DNA from: Hydractinia symbiolongicarpus
Lineage: Eukaryota > Cnidaria > Hydrozoa > Anthoathecata > Hydractiniidae
DNA: 64,000 nt
Direction: 5' to 3'
NCBI RefSeq assembly: GCF_029227915.1
Contig: NC_079879.1
Coordinates: 34,664,501-34,728,500 of the forward strand
The notes below the pieces were generated by a model that saw nothing but the letters and a program-made list of their open reading frames with translations, was not told where the DNA came from and searched no databases. The translations under genes and the position numbers were made by a program. This document shows, piece by piece, positions 26,704 through 38,335 of the stretch (within the stretch, counting starts at the first letter, position 1; each line of letters opens with the position of its first letter).

Positions 26704-27463
26704 GATTATATCTAATAACTGCCATGGTGAAGTCCTCGTATTCAACATTCTTTCTTCTGCAACCCTTTGTAAAAGCAGTATATTTAAAATTTATGAGGGG
26801 CAGCAGTTTAAACTGAAAGTGGAAGAATTCATAACATTCGTTTCTATTAACATAGTTCTAAAAAAAATTTTGGTATCAGTGATTGTGCTGAATGTCTTAA
26901 AACTCAAATTTTTGAGATAACAATAACGCATAAAAATTTGACATGTAAATTCCAAATCTGTTTTTACAGCAATGTAGAAGCATGTATGATATTAGTCATA
27001 CGAGTCGCATGTTAATCAGCAGTAAATTGACTTTATATCATCAAATCACATCTCTCCTGTCCCTACGTCGACTATAATACCTCACTTAAATTATGTTAGA
27101 AATGATTTTTCAGCAGACGGAAATTACAGATAAAACTGTCTTTAGCATGAATCAGCTTAAAAATATACAACAGACAGTTTATTTTGCTGAAAAATTTTTA
27201 CCACTTTTGAAAACGCACCCTAATTAACGCAACTAGTGTAATTAAACACCTTTGCAATCAATTAAGTTAATCCACTTGGTCGCTAAATTAATTGGAATTG
27301 AATTAAGAAAAAAAGCTTCATTTGTATCATCTTACAGAAATAACTCGTCGTAAAATCTTGATCACATTTACAGGTCTTATTACCATTAGATACTACTACT
27401 CAATACCTTGACTCAAGAAATACTGTGTTAAAACTTTTTTTATTTTATCTTTTTCTTATGAAT

Positions 27464-27472
27464 TATATAAAG
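27464..27472 (+). promoter_or_regulatory. Plus-strand TATA element, block C
   Basis: TATATAAAG followed by CAGTTTG and CCAGTCCC. Downstream is an open stretch to 27,721 that has no start codon leading into it after the expected transcription start. Confidence 0.35.
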
Positions 27473-28859
27473 CAGTTTGCCACAATCCAGTCCCTGCAAT
27501 GCAAGCATAATTTATTTGCCTCTGCAAAGTCAAAAATATCCCTGCATAACGACAAGAAGGTAAACGTGATAACATCTCGCTTAATTTGCAATACAAAGAA
27601 ACTTATATCAAAAGGCCAAGTTCCTCTTGCTCCTTTTAGTGGAGCATTAGAATCTGAGGTCAACATAGATTTTAAAGTTAGGCAAAATTATAAAAATAAC
27701 AATTTTGCCTCCCCTTTTTAATAAATCGATTGCAACGATTGTTCTGTCTTCGCCAAGATAGTAACGTCACTGGTTAGGTAAATCATTGAAACTGGACTTC
27801 TCTGTTCTGGTTTAGCTATCTATAAAATGGCGGGAGCACAGCAATAAAACGGAAATATTTTAGATGTGCATTCAGATTTTGTTTAATGAAAACAATAAAT
27901 GTAATGTATAACTAGATTTTTGTCAGAACATTATAAAGTTGTGCCCAGCTAATTTCAAAATCTAAGACAGGATTGGAAAAAGAAAAAATAAGCTTTCCGA
28001 ACGAATTTTAAATCTGTTTGGTAATTGGTTTATTCATTCTTTTTTATTATTTCCCACGTCGCCATTCCTTTTTGCTCATCGTATGCAATTAGTTTTTTCG
28101 CTCTTAGCATAATGTGATTTCAGAAGTTACTTGTTTATAACAGAAAAAATGCGCCAATTATTAAGATGGGGATTGACTAAACTCAGGAATATTACTTCTA
28201 AGAAAAAGAAGGGTGAATTTAGCTTCTGAAAATATCACACAAACATGTCAGATAAGGCTGTCATGTAAACCAATTGCTTATCATGTAGTTTTATAAGAAG
28301 TAATAAGAAAAATCTAATTGTGAAAATTTTTCTTATTTAAAGCATCTAGCATAATTAAACGCCTTTGCAGTTAATTAAGTTAATCGAGCGATTAAGTAAC
28401 TTAGTTGGATTTACAATCCAAGCAATTACTTCTTAGTCTTCATCATTTCACGGAAATAACTATTAGTTGTAGCTTTAATTAAGTTAATTGGTAACTATAG
28501 CTACGACAATAAGAATTTCAGGCAGGTTGTAGTCAGCGATACTATCTCAACCAAATATTTTAATAATACTGGAAGCAAATTAAGAACAATTGATATTTTA
28601 TTACTGATATGTCTGTTAGTCAAATTGGTGCCATTTCATTTGTGTTTTAACGTTTGCGCCATAAAATCGTACTAGCATGGATTCAGTGATAATCTTTCAA
28701 TATTACTGGGTTCGGCCGCGTTTAAGGGTGAAATTATTGACAAAGTGAACATTTGGAATGGAATCAAACCTAATAATTGTTATAAAAGTAACCTCTCGAA
28801 AACAAAAAATAATATTTTTTCAAACGTAGAACGAATTAGATAGTTATAACTTCCTTACC

Positions 28860-29430
28860 ACTTAGCGCTCGCAACACAAGCTGAAGAAGTGAAAGTAGCT
28901 TCAAAGACAACATTTCCAGAGGCACCATTTCGGTTGTGTGTCATGCTGTGAAGCGTTTTGTTCCACCATTAAGACGAATTAGGGGAATATTATTGGAGCA
29001 CAAGTCTACAACACTGCTGAAAAAGTAAACACAGTTTCACAAATTAAGACGAATCAGACAGTGTTTACTCTGGTACAAATCTGTGCCTCTAAACATGCAC
29101 AGGTTAAACCACAATGACTTACTAATATATCTTCATTTTTGAAAATTACTTAAACACAACTTAGAAAACTGAATTTTTTCACTAACTGAAACTATTGTAA
29201 GAAAGATAAAAGGAACATCGAAATTAGGCGCCTTTTTCACAATCATATTGTTCAAAACATAGTACGATTCCTTAAACGTGGCTTACTCGCCAGGCTAAAA
29301 TTTTGTTCAGAAATTAGAAACGAATTAGGCCATTTTTCCTGTTGTACAAATTAGCGATTTGAACAATCGCTGGGCCGATCAATGCAGCTTAGAAAGTCAC
29401 ATTTCATTAAATTTCTGACAACACCAGTCC
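28860..29430. repeat. Outlying copies of the 10.4-13.6 kb repeat family
   Basis: GCTGAAGAAGTGAAAG followed by TTCAAAGACAACATTTCC matches 11,070-11,110. Further fragments continue to the minisatellite. The orientation is that of the 10.4-11.4 kb arm. Confidence 0.5.
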
Positions 29431-30320
29431 GAAGAAAGTTGGATGTATAAAGTAGGTTGTACAAAGTTGGTTGTACAAAGTAGGTCGTACAAAGTTAGTT
29501 ATACAAAGTTGATTGTACAAAGTAGGTTGTACAAAGTTGGTTGTCAAAGCTGGTTGCACTACGTTGGTTGTATAATGTAGGCTGAAGAAAGTTGGTTGTA
29601 TAAAGTAGGTTGTACAAAGTTGGTTGTACAAAGTGGGTTGTACAAAGTGGGTTGTACAAAGTTCGTTGTACAAAGTTCGTTTTACAATGTAGACTAAAGA
29701 ATATTAGTTGTACTAAGTTGGTTGTAAAAAAATGGTTGTACAAAGTTGGTTGAACTAAATAGACTGAAGAATGAGGACTGAAGAAAGTTGGATGTATAAA
29801 GTAGGTTGTACAAAGTTGGTTGTACAAAGTAGGTCGTACAAAGTTAGTTATACAAAGTTGATTGTACAAAGTAGGTTGTACAAAGTTGGTTGTCAAAGCT
29901 GGTTGCACTACGTTGGTTGTATAATGTAGGCTGAAGAAAGTTGGTTGTATAAAGTAGGTTGTACAAAGTTGGTTGTACAAAGTGGGTTGTACAAAGTGGG
30001 TTGTACAAAGTTCGTTGTACAAAGTTCGTTTTACAATGTAGACTAAAGAATATTAGTTGTACTAAGTTGGTTGTAAAAAAATGGTTGTACAAAGTTAGTT
30101 GAACTAAATAGACTGAAGAAAGAGGACTGAAGAAATTTGGATGTATAAAGTAGGTTGTACAAAGTTGTACAATGTAGACTGAGGAAAGTTGGTTGTACAA
30201 AGTAGGTTGTACAAAGTAGACTGTACAAATTAAGGTGCACAAAGTAGGTTGTACGAAGGCGGTTGTACAATGTAGGTTGTACAAAGTGGTTTGTACAAAG
30301 TTGGTTGTACAATGTGAGTC
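29431..30320. repeat. 15-bp minisatellite with 349-bp higher-order repeat
   Basis: Variants of GTTGGTTGTACAAAG in tandem. A larger unit beginning GAAGAAAGTTGGATGTATAA starts near 29,431, 29,780 and 30,129 (period 349). Because the small unit is a multiple of three and rarely gives stops, the minus strand is open in several frames (up to 175 codons, with Thr/Tyr/Leu/Gln-rich pentads). These ORFs are most likely by-products. Confidence 0.9.
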
Positions 30321-30663
30321 AGAAAAGCTAGAATGACAAAAAAATATTATACTCTTGTTGTCTCCCCACAGCCAATACCCAGCGTTATCGTACTGACATA
30401 TTTTTCAGAAAATATGTGTCGCATTTCGGTGAAGATGCGTCGTATTTCGGAGAAGATATCTTGCTCTTGTCGGCCACCGTGCAAATGACTCTAACACCAG
30501 ATATTTCTGACGCCTGCCTAAGCTACCCATCTGAAATTTCCAAGGGGTTAGGCAGTCACTCCTAACTATAAATATGCAACAAATGTCTTGTTCAACTAGT
30601 GAAGAAAAATACATAGTGACTAATAGCTTCGTATATTGAAATATAAAACTTATTAGCTAACTA

Positions 30664-30987
<324 letters not shown>

Positions 30988-31048
30988 TGTAAGTAGGATA
31001 GGGTGACATGCTTTACCTTAAACACGCACATAAGGGGGACGTGAAATT

Positions 31049-31074
31049 AAAGGGGACATATTCGTGTCCCCTTT
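31049..31074. repeat. AAAGGGGACA hairpin next to the (AT)n tract
   Basis: AAAGGGGACA, six bases, then TGTCCCCTTT. A further inverted copy (TGTCCCCTTTTT) occurs near 31,555, so 31,049-31,565 may be a small element. Similar AAAGGGGACA and TGTCCCCTTA sequences lie beside the (AT)n tract at 62,287. Confidence 0.45.
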
Positions 31075-33734
31075 GATTTTCGGGCATATTTTGAACAAAG
31101 TAAGGACTATTTTGAACTGTTTATATATGAATAAAATATTCTCCATCTAGAATGCTTTAGAGTCCTGCAGTTAGTTTATTGATATATTTTTTTCTAACGG
31201 AATCATTGACCTTCAAAAATTTGGAGTATATATTTGTTGAGCGTGGTAAATTAAGTTTAAGGTGACATTTGATTTTTTTAAATAAATAGAAAATTTCAAT
31301 GAATTTTGAAAATGTCTTATATATTCTATGAATCCCTCATGTAAGTTCAGTGTTTGATGTGACATTGATATACCTGCTTTAACTTGGTATTCATTTAAAT
31401 CAATTTACATTTTATATATTAATTTTCAAGGTGATAAAGCTAGAATTCCTTCATTATTTGACTTGGACTATGTCATTTACCGATATAACGTTATAATATA
31501 TCGTTATAAATAATAAAAACAGGATCTGACATTGAGATCATTTTTTAAAATTTTTGTCCCCTTTTTATGCATATCTTACATATAAATCGTTTCCCTTAAT
31601 TGTGAAAAGCATTCATATAACACAAATATATCCATAAATTGAAATGCCAGAAAATTGATTATTTATAGTGCCATTGTGGTAAAAAATAACTTCACACATA
31701 CAAAAGAGCCCTACAGAAGTGTTATAGACGCAGCTACACATGGTAAACATCAAATCAAATGTGCTTATATGTAATTAAGCCAGTCAACGGACCAAGAATT
31801 GCGCCATATATGAATCAGTGAACAACTATGACAATAATGCTGAAAACAACAACTGGATGTATGGTCATAATGTAGGTGTTTTAAAAACTTTAGACGAAGA
31901 TTGCAGGTAGTTAACTAGTTACGTGAAATTCTCCTATTCATAGATTTCAAATACTGGTAAAAGATGTTGGTAACGACTTAGCGTGAATTTCTCATATTCA
32001 TAGATTTCAAATACTGGAAAAAGATGTTGTTAAGGACTTAGCGTCAAATCCTGACGTTAAAAACACATTCGTGAAGCCATAAAGGACACAGGTCGCAAAG
32101 AGAAAAATGCGTCGTGACTATGTGCAGTCACATTCGAGGTTGGGATTTCTGGTAAATGTCGGCGCATGTGAAACAAAATTTAAATAGTTTTCTTTACACT
32201 AGCCGCATATAATTTTTTTTAAATAGATGTTTCAGCAACTCTAAACATAAAGAATATGCAGATTATTGCACGGGATTGCGCATGGTGTTTGTAGCTAGCG
32301 ATGTTGATTTCATAGTGCGAACAAAAATGACTGTTTTTACTGAAACCACCTGTCATTTGTCAACGTTGTTATGGGTCGCTCACTATTTACACAATAGTAT
32401 ATAGTCAGCTACTAACATAACCACGGACCTTAGTGTATATAAACACCCCAGTATATAGAGTCTTATGAAGAGGCACATTTTGCTAGTTGATACTTGTTGT
32501 TATCTGTGTCTTTTAATTCTTCGAATATCTAGCAACATATAGCCGCTCGACCATAACTGGATATAACAAACTTCAGATACTCATATTGATATAAAAAACA
32601 TTAGAAAAGGTTTTTTCACCTGTACAAGCGATAACAGAAATTCTGTGTTCAGCAGGGTCGTCGTAAACTCTGTAAAACGTCCTGCTGGATCGCGATCCCC
32701 CTTACATGCTCATAACAGCTTAAAATTAAGTCATATCTAATCTGCTAAGTTGGTACATGGAAGCACCACCAAAAATTTAGCAATAAAATTTGTTTTTTTC
32801 TCAACATTTAGTATTCATTTTTTCACGGACAGTACACGTTTCCATTTTGTATTTGTTTTTGACCTGAGTCTCAATTTTCTTAGCAAAATGCCTGAATATA
32901 GGCTGAATTTTTCTTAATCATTTCTTAAATTTTATCACTCTATTTACTTTTTGTTGAGACTTTCATTATTAGCAGAACAAAAACGACTTATTTTGTTATT
33001 TTTAAGATAAAACTTTGTTTAGTATATGTGTATTTATTTACTGATAAAAAAAAACTTGGTTCTGTTTTGTTTTTTACAATTATGATGACTGTAAATTGCA
33101 GTTTAAAACGCTGAAGCTGGCGGTTTTCTCAAAATTTTATAAAGATTTTGAGGTTTTTGGGGATAGTTTCTTAAAAATACGTGAATATAACTAGTGACAG
33201 GAAATATATCACATCATATTTCAGTTTACGTTTTATTTTAGTTCTTATAATATATACATCTTTATCGTAAAAAAATCTTTCTCCAGTACTTTGATCGGCG
33301 GAGTTTCTTCAGTGTAGTCTTTAGAAGATATTAAAATCCAAATTTTTTTCGTTGTAATGGAGCTAAAAAGTATAAAAATCCTTCTTGAATATATACTGCA
33401 AATGTTGCAGAATTTTGTTAATATAGGTGTAAAATCAGAGATCAAAACAAGCACAGTTGTTTGTTAATTTAGTCACGGTTGATTCCTATGGTATTGGTTT
33501 TAAACCCACAAGCTTCATTTTTATAGAACTTAAACCAGTAAGGATAGCTTAAAGCAAAATTATTTTTAATAGGCATGGGATAGAAAAATAAAAAAACCGG
33601 AGCTTGGTGCTTATTTAAAATGGTAACATCCTTTATTGCTAAACAAATGTAAAAGATTTTGCATAAATGATATAGCGCAAGCTTTATCATTTATATCATA
33701 TACTTATAACAGAATTTTATAATGAAAATAACTT
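31075..33734. other. Intergenic DNA with no supported gene
   Basis: Contains only short ORFs without recognisable content and the 60-bp duplication at 31,923. Confidence 0.4.
31923..32042. repeat. 60-bp tandem duplication
   Basis: Two copies with a 60-base period, both containing ATTCATAGATTTCAAATACT and AAAGATGTTG. They differ by a handful of substitutions. Confidence 0.85.
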
Positions 33735-36360
33735 GTAACGTTGAAAATAAAATGTGTGCACTATTTCTGCAAAATAGAAATAAGTCAAAAAATAAATTGT
33801 GTGCCCCATTTCTATTAAATAGGAAAAAAAGATGCAACCCTATTCATAACAGAGTTGCGCAGAGATAAAAACCAGCAACGTTATCTAAGTCAAAAAATAA
33901 ATTGTGTGCCCCATTTCTGTTAAATAGAAAAAAAAGATGCAGCCCTATTCATAACAACAGAGTTGCACAGAGATATTAACCAGCAACGTTATATAAGTCA
34001 AAAAATAAATTGTGTGCCCCATTTCTGTTAAATAGAAAAAAAAAAGGTGCAGCCCTATTCATAACAGAGTTGCACAGAAATAATAACCAGCAACGTTTTA
34101 TAAGTCAAAGAATAAATTGCGTGCCCCATTTCTGTTAAATAGAAAAAAAGATGCAGCCCTATTCATAACAGAGTTGCACAAGTCAAAAAATAAATTGTGT
34201 GCCCCATTTCTGTTAAATAGAAAAAAAAAGATGCAGCCCTATTCATAACAGAGTTGCACAGAAATAATAACCAGTAACGTTTTATAAGTCAAAAAATAAA
34301 TTGTGTGCCCCATTTCTGTTAAATAGAAAAAAAAGATGCAGCCCTATTCATAAGAGAGTTGCACAGAGATAATAACCAGGAACGTTTTATAAGTCAAAGA
34401 ATAACTTGTGTGCCCCATTTCTGTTAAATAGAAAAAAAGATGCAGCCCTATTCATAACAGAGTTGCAGAGAAATAATAACCAGGAACGTTTTATCAGTCA
34501 AAGAATAAATTGTGTGCCCCATTTCTCTTAAATAGGAAAAAAAGATGCAGCCCTATTCATAACAGAGTTGCGCAGAGATAATAACCAGTAACGTTTTATA
34601 AGTCAAAAAATAAATTGTGTGCCCCATTTCTGTTAAATAGAAAAGAAAGATGCAGCCCTATTCATAACAGAGTTGCACAGAGATAATAACCAGCAACGTT
34701 TTATAAGTCAAAAAATAAATTGTGTGCCCCATTTCTGTTAAATAGGAAAAAAAGATGCAGCCCTTTCATAACAGAGTTGCACAGAAATAATAACCAGTAA
34801 CGTTTTATAAGTCAAAAAATAAATTGTGTGCCCCATTTCTGTTAATAGAAAAAAAAGATGCAGCCGTATTCATAACAGAGTTGCACAGAGATAATAACCA
34901 GCAACGTTATCTAAGTCAAAAAATAAATTGTGTGCCCCATTTCTGTTAAATAGAAAAAAAAGATGCAGCCCTATTCATAACAACAGAGTTGCACAGAGAT
35001 ATTAACCAGCAACGTTATATGAGTCAAAAAATAAATTGTGTGCCCCATTTCTGTTAAATAGAAAAAAAAAGGTGCAGCCCTATTCATAACAGAGTTGCAC
35101 AGAAATAATAACCAGCAACGTTTTATAAGTCAAAGAATAAATTGTGTGCCCCATTTCTGTTAAATAAGAAAAAAAGATGCAGCCCTATTCACAAACAGAG
35201 TTGCACAGAGATAATAACCAGCAACGTTTTATAAGTCAAAAAATAAATTGTGTGCCCCATTTCTGCTAAATAGGAAAAAAAGATGCAGCCCTATTCATAA
35301 CAGAGTTGCACAGAGATAATAACCAGCAACGTTTTATAAGTCAAAAAATAAATTGTGTGCCCCATTTCTGTTAAATAGAAAAAAAAGATGCAGCCCTATT
35401 CATAACAGAGTTGCACAGAGATAATAACCAGCAACGTTTTATAAGTCAAAAAATAAATTGTGTGCCCCATTTCTGTTAAATAGGAAAAAAAGATGCAGCC
35501 CTATTCATAACAGAGTTGCACAGAAATAATAACCAGTAACGTTTTATAAGTCAAAAAATAAATTGTGTGCCCCATTTCTGTTAAATAGAAAAGAAAGATG
35601 CAGCCCTATTCATAACAGAGTTGCACAGAGATATTAACCAGCGACGTTTTATAATTCAAAAAATAAATTGTGTGCCCCATTTCTGTTAAATAGGTAAAAA
35701 AGATGCAGCCCTATTCATAACAGAGTTGCGCAGAGATAATAACCAGCAACGTTTTATAAGTCAAAAAATAAATTGTGCAGCCCTATTCATAACAGAGTTG
35801 CACAGAGATAATAACCAGCAACGTTTTGTAAGTCAAAAAATAAATTGTGTGCCCCAATTCTGCTAAATAGGAAAAAAAGATGCAGCCCTATTCATAACAG
35901 AGTTGCACAGAGATAATAACCAGCAACGTTTTAAAGTCAAAAAATAAATTGTGTGCCCCATTTCTGTTAAATAGAAAAAAAAGATGCAGCCCTATTCATA
36001 ACAGAGTTGCACAGAGATAATAACCAGTAAAGTTTTATAAGTCAAAAAATAAATTGTGTGCACCATTTGTGCAAAATATAAAAATAGATGCAGCTTATTC
36101 ACAACAGGGTTGCACAAATCAAAATACCCTGTAACGTTTCAAGTCAAAAAATAAGTTGTGTGCCCTATTTCTGCAAAATAGAAAAATTGAATCAACCTTA
36201 TTTATAGCGCAGTTGCACAAATCAAAATAGCCTGCAATGCTTTAGGTCAAAATATAAACTGTGTGCCACATTTCTGTAAAAATAGAAAAATCAATGCAGT
36301 CTTATTTAACGCAGTGGAACAAATCAAAATAAACTGATGTTTCAAGTCAAAAAATAGAAT
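33735..36360. repeat. 105-bp satellite array
   Basis: About two dozen units with consensus pieces AAGTCAAAAAATAAATTGTG, TGCCCCATTTCTGTTAAATA, GATGCAGCCCTATTCATAAC, AGAGTTGCACAGAGATAATA and ACCAGCAACGTTTTAT. Units are near-identical in the centre and diverge at both ends. Distinctive variants recur with a shift of about 1,027 bases (see findings). A truncated unit occurs near 35,770. Confidence 0.95.
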
Positions 36361-36954
36361 GTATGCTCCATTTATGCAAAATAGAAAAATGGTGCATTTT
36401 TATCCTATTTATATAATATTTACTTATCTTACTTACTTAGTTATTACTTATTCTATTTTTATACTTTTATTTTTATATTTTTTATTTCATTCTATTTATA
36501 TAATTTTAGATATTTTAGCATCATCAACGAAGTCAATGCATCATCTAGAGACTCTTGAAGCTTTGATTATTAACGATATACGTCCTAAGTTAAACACATA
36601 GAATGAATACAAAAGCCATACTTTAGTAATAAATTTTTAATTATTTTGATTTATACGGATAGTGTCTCATGGGAGACTTGTCAATTGTTTAATTTTCTTT
36701 TCTCTTGTACATTTGAATTTTTACTCGGTTGTTGATAAAAATTTTTTACTGTAGAAAGGAGTGATACGCAATTTACATTTTTTTATATAACGGATTTTAA
36801 TCTTGTTTTTATATATTTTAAACCTGAAGATGATTTTAGAAGATCGAAATATATTGTCAATACAAAATTAAATTGCTCAATGTTGGTTCTATACTCGTAT
36901 AATTCTTATTGTAAACCCAGGTGCGCATTGAAATTAAGATGTATGTTTTAACAC

Positions 36955-38335
36955 AAAAAAGAATGTGTGCCCCATTTCTGAAAAAAATAGATATATTGAT
37001 ACAGCCTTTATTCATAACGCAGTTAAACAACTCAAAATAACCTGTAACATTTAAGTCAAAAAATATGTTGTGTGCCCCATTTCTACAAAATAGAAAAATG
37101 TTGTATTCTTATTCTTCATCCAGTTGCACATTGAAATTAATCTATAACGATTCAACACAAAAAATAGAATGTGTGCCCCATTTCTGTAAAAACAGAAAAA
37201 TTGATACTGCCTATTTATAACACATTTGCACAAATCAAAATAACCTGTAATGTTACAAGTCAAAAAATATGTTGTGTGCCCCGTTTCTACAAAAATAGAA
37301 AAAAAAAACAATATATTCTTGCACAAATCAAAACAAGCTGTAATGTTTTAAGTCAAAAAATAAATTGTGTGGCCCATTTCTACAAAATAGGAAAATCGAT
37401 ACAGCCTTATTTATAACACCGTTGTTCAAATCAAAATAACCTGTAACGTTTAAGTTAAAAAATACAATGTGTGCTCCATTTCTGCAAAATAGAAACATCG
37501 ATGCAATATGATTTGTAACACAGTTGATCAAATCAAAACAACCTCTAGCATTTTAAGTCAAAAAATAGAATACGTATGCTTCAGTAATGCAAAATAGAAA
37601 AATTGATACAGCCTTATTTATAATGCATCTGCAAAAGTCAAAATAACCAGTAACGTTTAAAGTCCAGTATCCACACACGCAAAACGTTCCGCAGACCGAA
37701 CCGGATAACGGTAAAAATCTGTTCTGTTTCGTTCCGTTCTGTTCCAGTACGTTAAAGACCGAATATTAATTTCTACGTTGCTACGACAATAATAACAACA
37801 TAATATGGATAAAAAACATGTGCTTGCTGCTGCCGGTCGTTTCTTGATGTCACTTGGCTATATTTTGTAGCTTGTTATTTGTCAAAAATGCTAGTCGCTC
37901 CGCGGACCAGAAAAAAAGTTAAAAACATTTCAACTGTCTTCTAGCTTCTTGGACTGCACAATTTTCCGTTTCGATTGCGTAATGAGCTAACAATGTGCAT
38001 GGGCAAAGCTTTGTTTTTGTTTGATCCGGTCCGGTCCGCGCAACGTTTTCCGTGTGTGAATCTTGGCCTTAAGTCCAAAAAATATGTGTGCCCCATTTCT
38101 GCAAAAATAGAAAAATCAATATAACAGCCCACAGTTGCACAAATCAAAATAACCTGTAATGTTTTAAGTCAAAAAATAAATTGTGTGCCCTGTTTCTACA
38201 AAGTAGAAAAATGGTGTATATATACTTATTCTAAATCCAATTGCACATTGAAATTAATCTGGACGTTTCAACACTACAAATAAATTGTGTGCCCTATTTC
38301 TGCAAAATAGAAATTTGATGCAGTCTCATTTATAA
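36955..38335. repeat. Degenerate outlying units of the 105-bp satellite
   Basis: Diverged units with GTGTGCCCCATTTCTG, ATAGAAAAAT and AAATCAAAATAACCTGTAA continue to about 38,335. They are interrupted by unrelated DNA (36,361-36,954) and by the MITE at 37,661. Minus-strand ORFs here arise from the repeat. Confidence 0.8.
37661..38068. mobile_element. MITE with TIRs of about 45 bp inserted in the satellite
   Basis: The left end holds TCCACACACGCAAAACGTTC then GCAGACCGAACCGGAT. The right end, reverse-complemented, holds TTCACACACGGAAAACGTTG then GCGGACCGGACCGGAT. The flanks are TTAA at 37,657-37,660 and 38,069-38,072, a possible target duplication of the piggyBac/Kolobok type. There is no ORF. 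The termini are GC-rich against an AT-rich background. Confidence 0.65.

Larger units (their letters stand above)
23940..28805. repeat. Duplicated block C (about 4.9 kb family)
   Basis: Third copy of the block, with all landmarks of A and B in the same order: peptide gene on the minus strand, conserved element at 26,634, TATATAAAG at 27,464, and the tail AAGGGTGAAATTATTGAC near 28,723. It lies about 14 kb from copy B. The ORF at 27,425-27,721 spans the TATA element and is disrupted by indels in A and B. Confidence 0.75.

Noticed and set aside
27425-27721. 98-codon ORF in block C
   Set aside because: It starts upstream of the conserved TATA element and is broken by indels in block A.
29407-30312. 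Several long minus-strand ORFs with Thr/Tyr/Gln pentads
   Set aside because: They coincide exactly with the minisatellite, and the frame shifts with each 349-bp unit. There is no start context or splice support.
33735-36360. CRISPR-like array
   Set aside because: Unit boundaries show continuous 105-bp monomers without unique spacers, in a eukaryotic context; it is a satellite.
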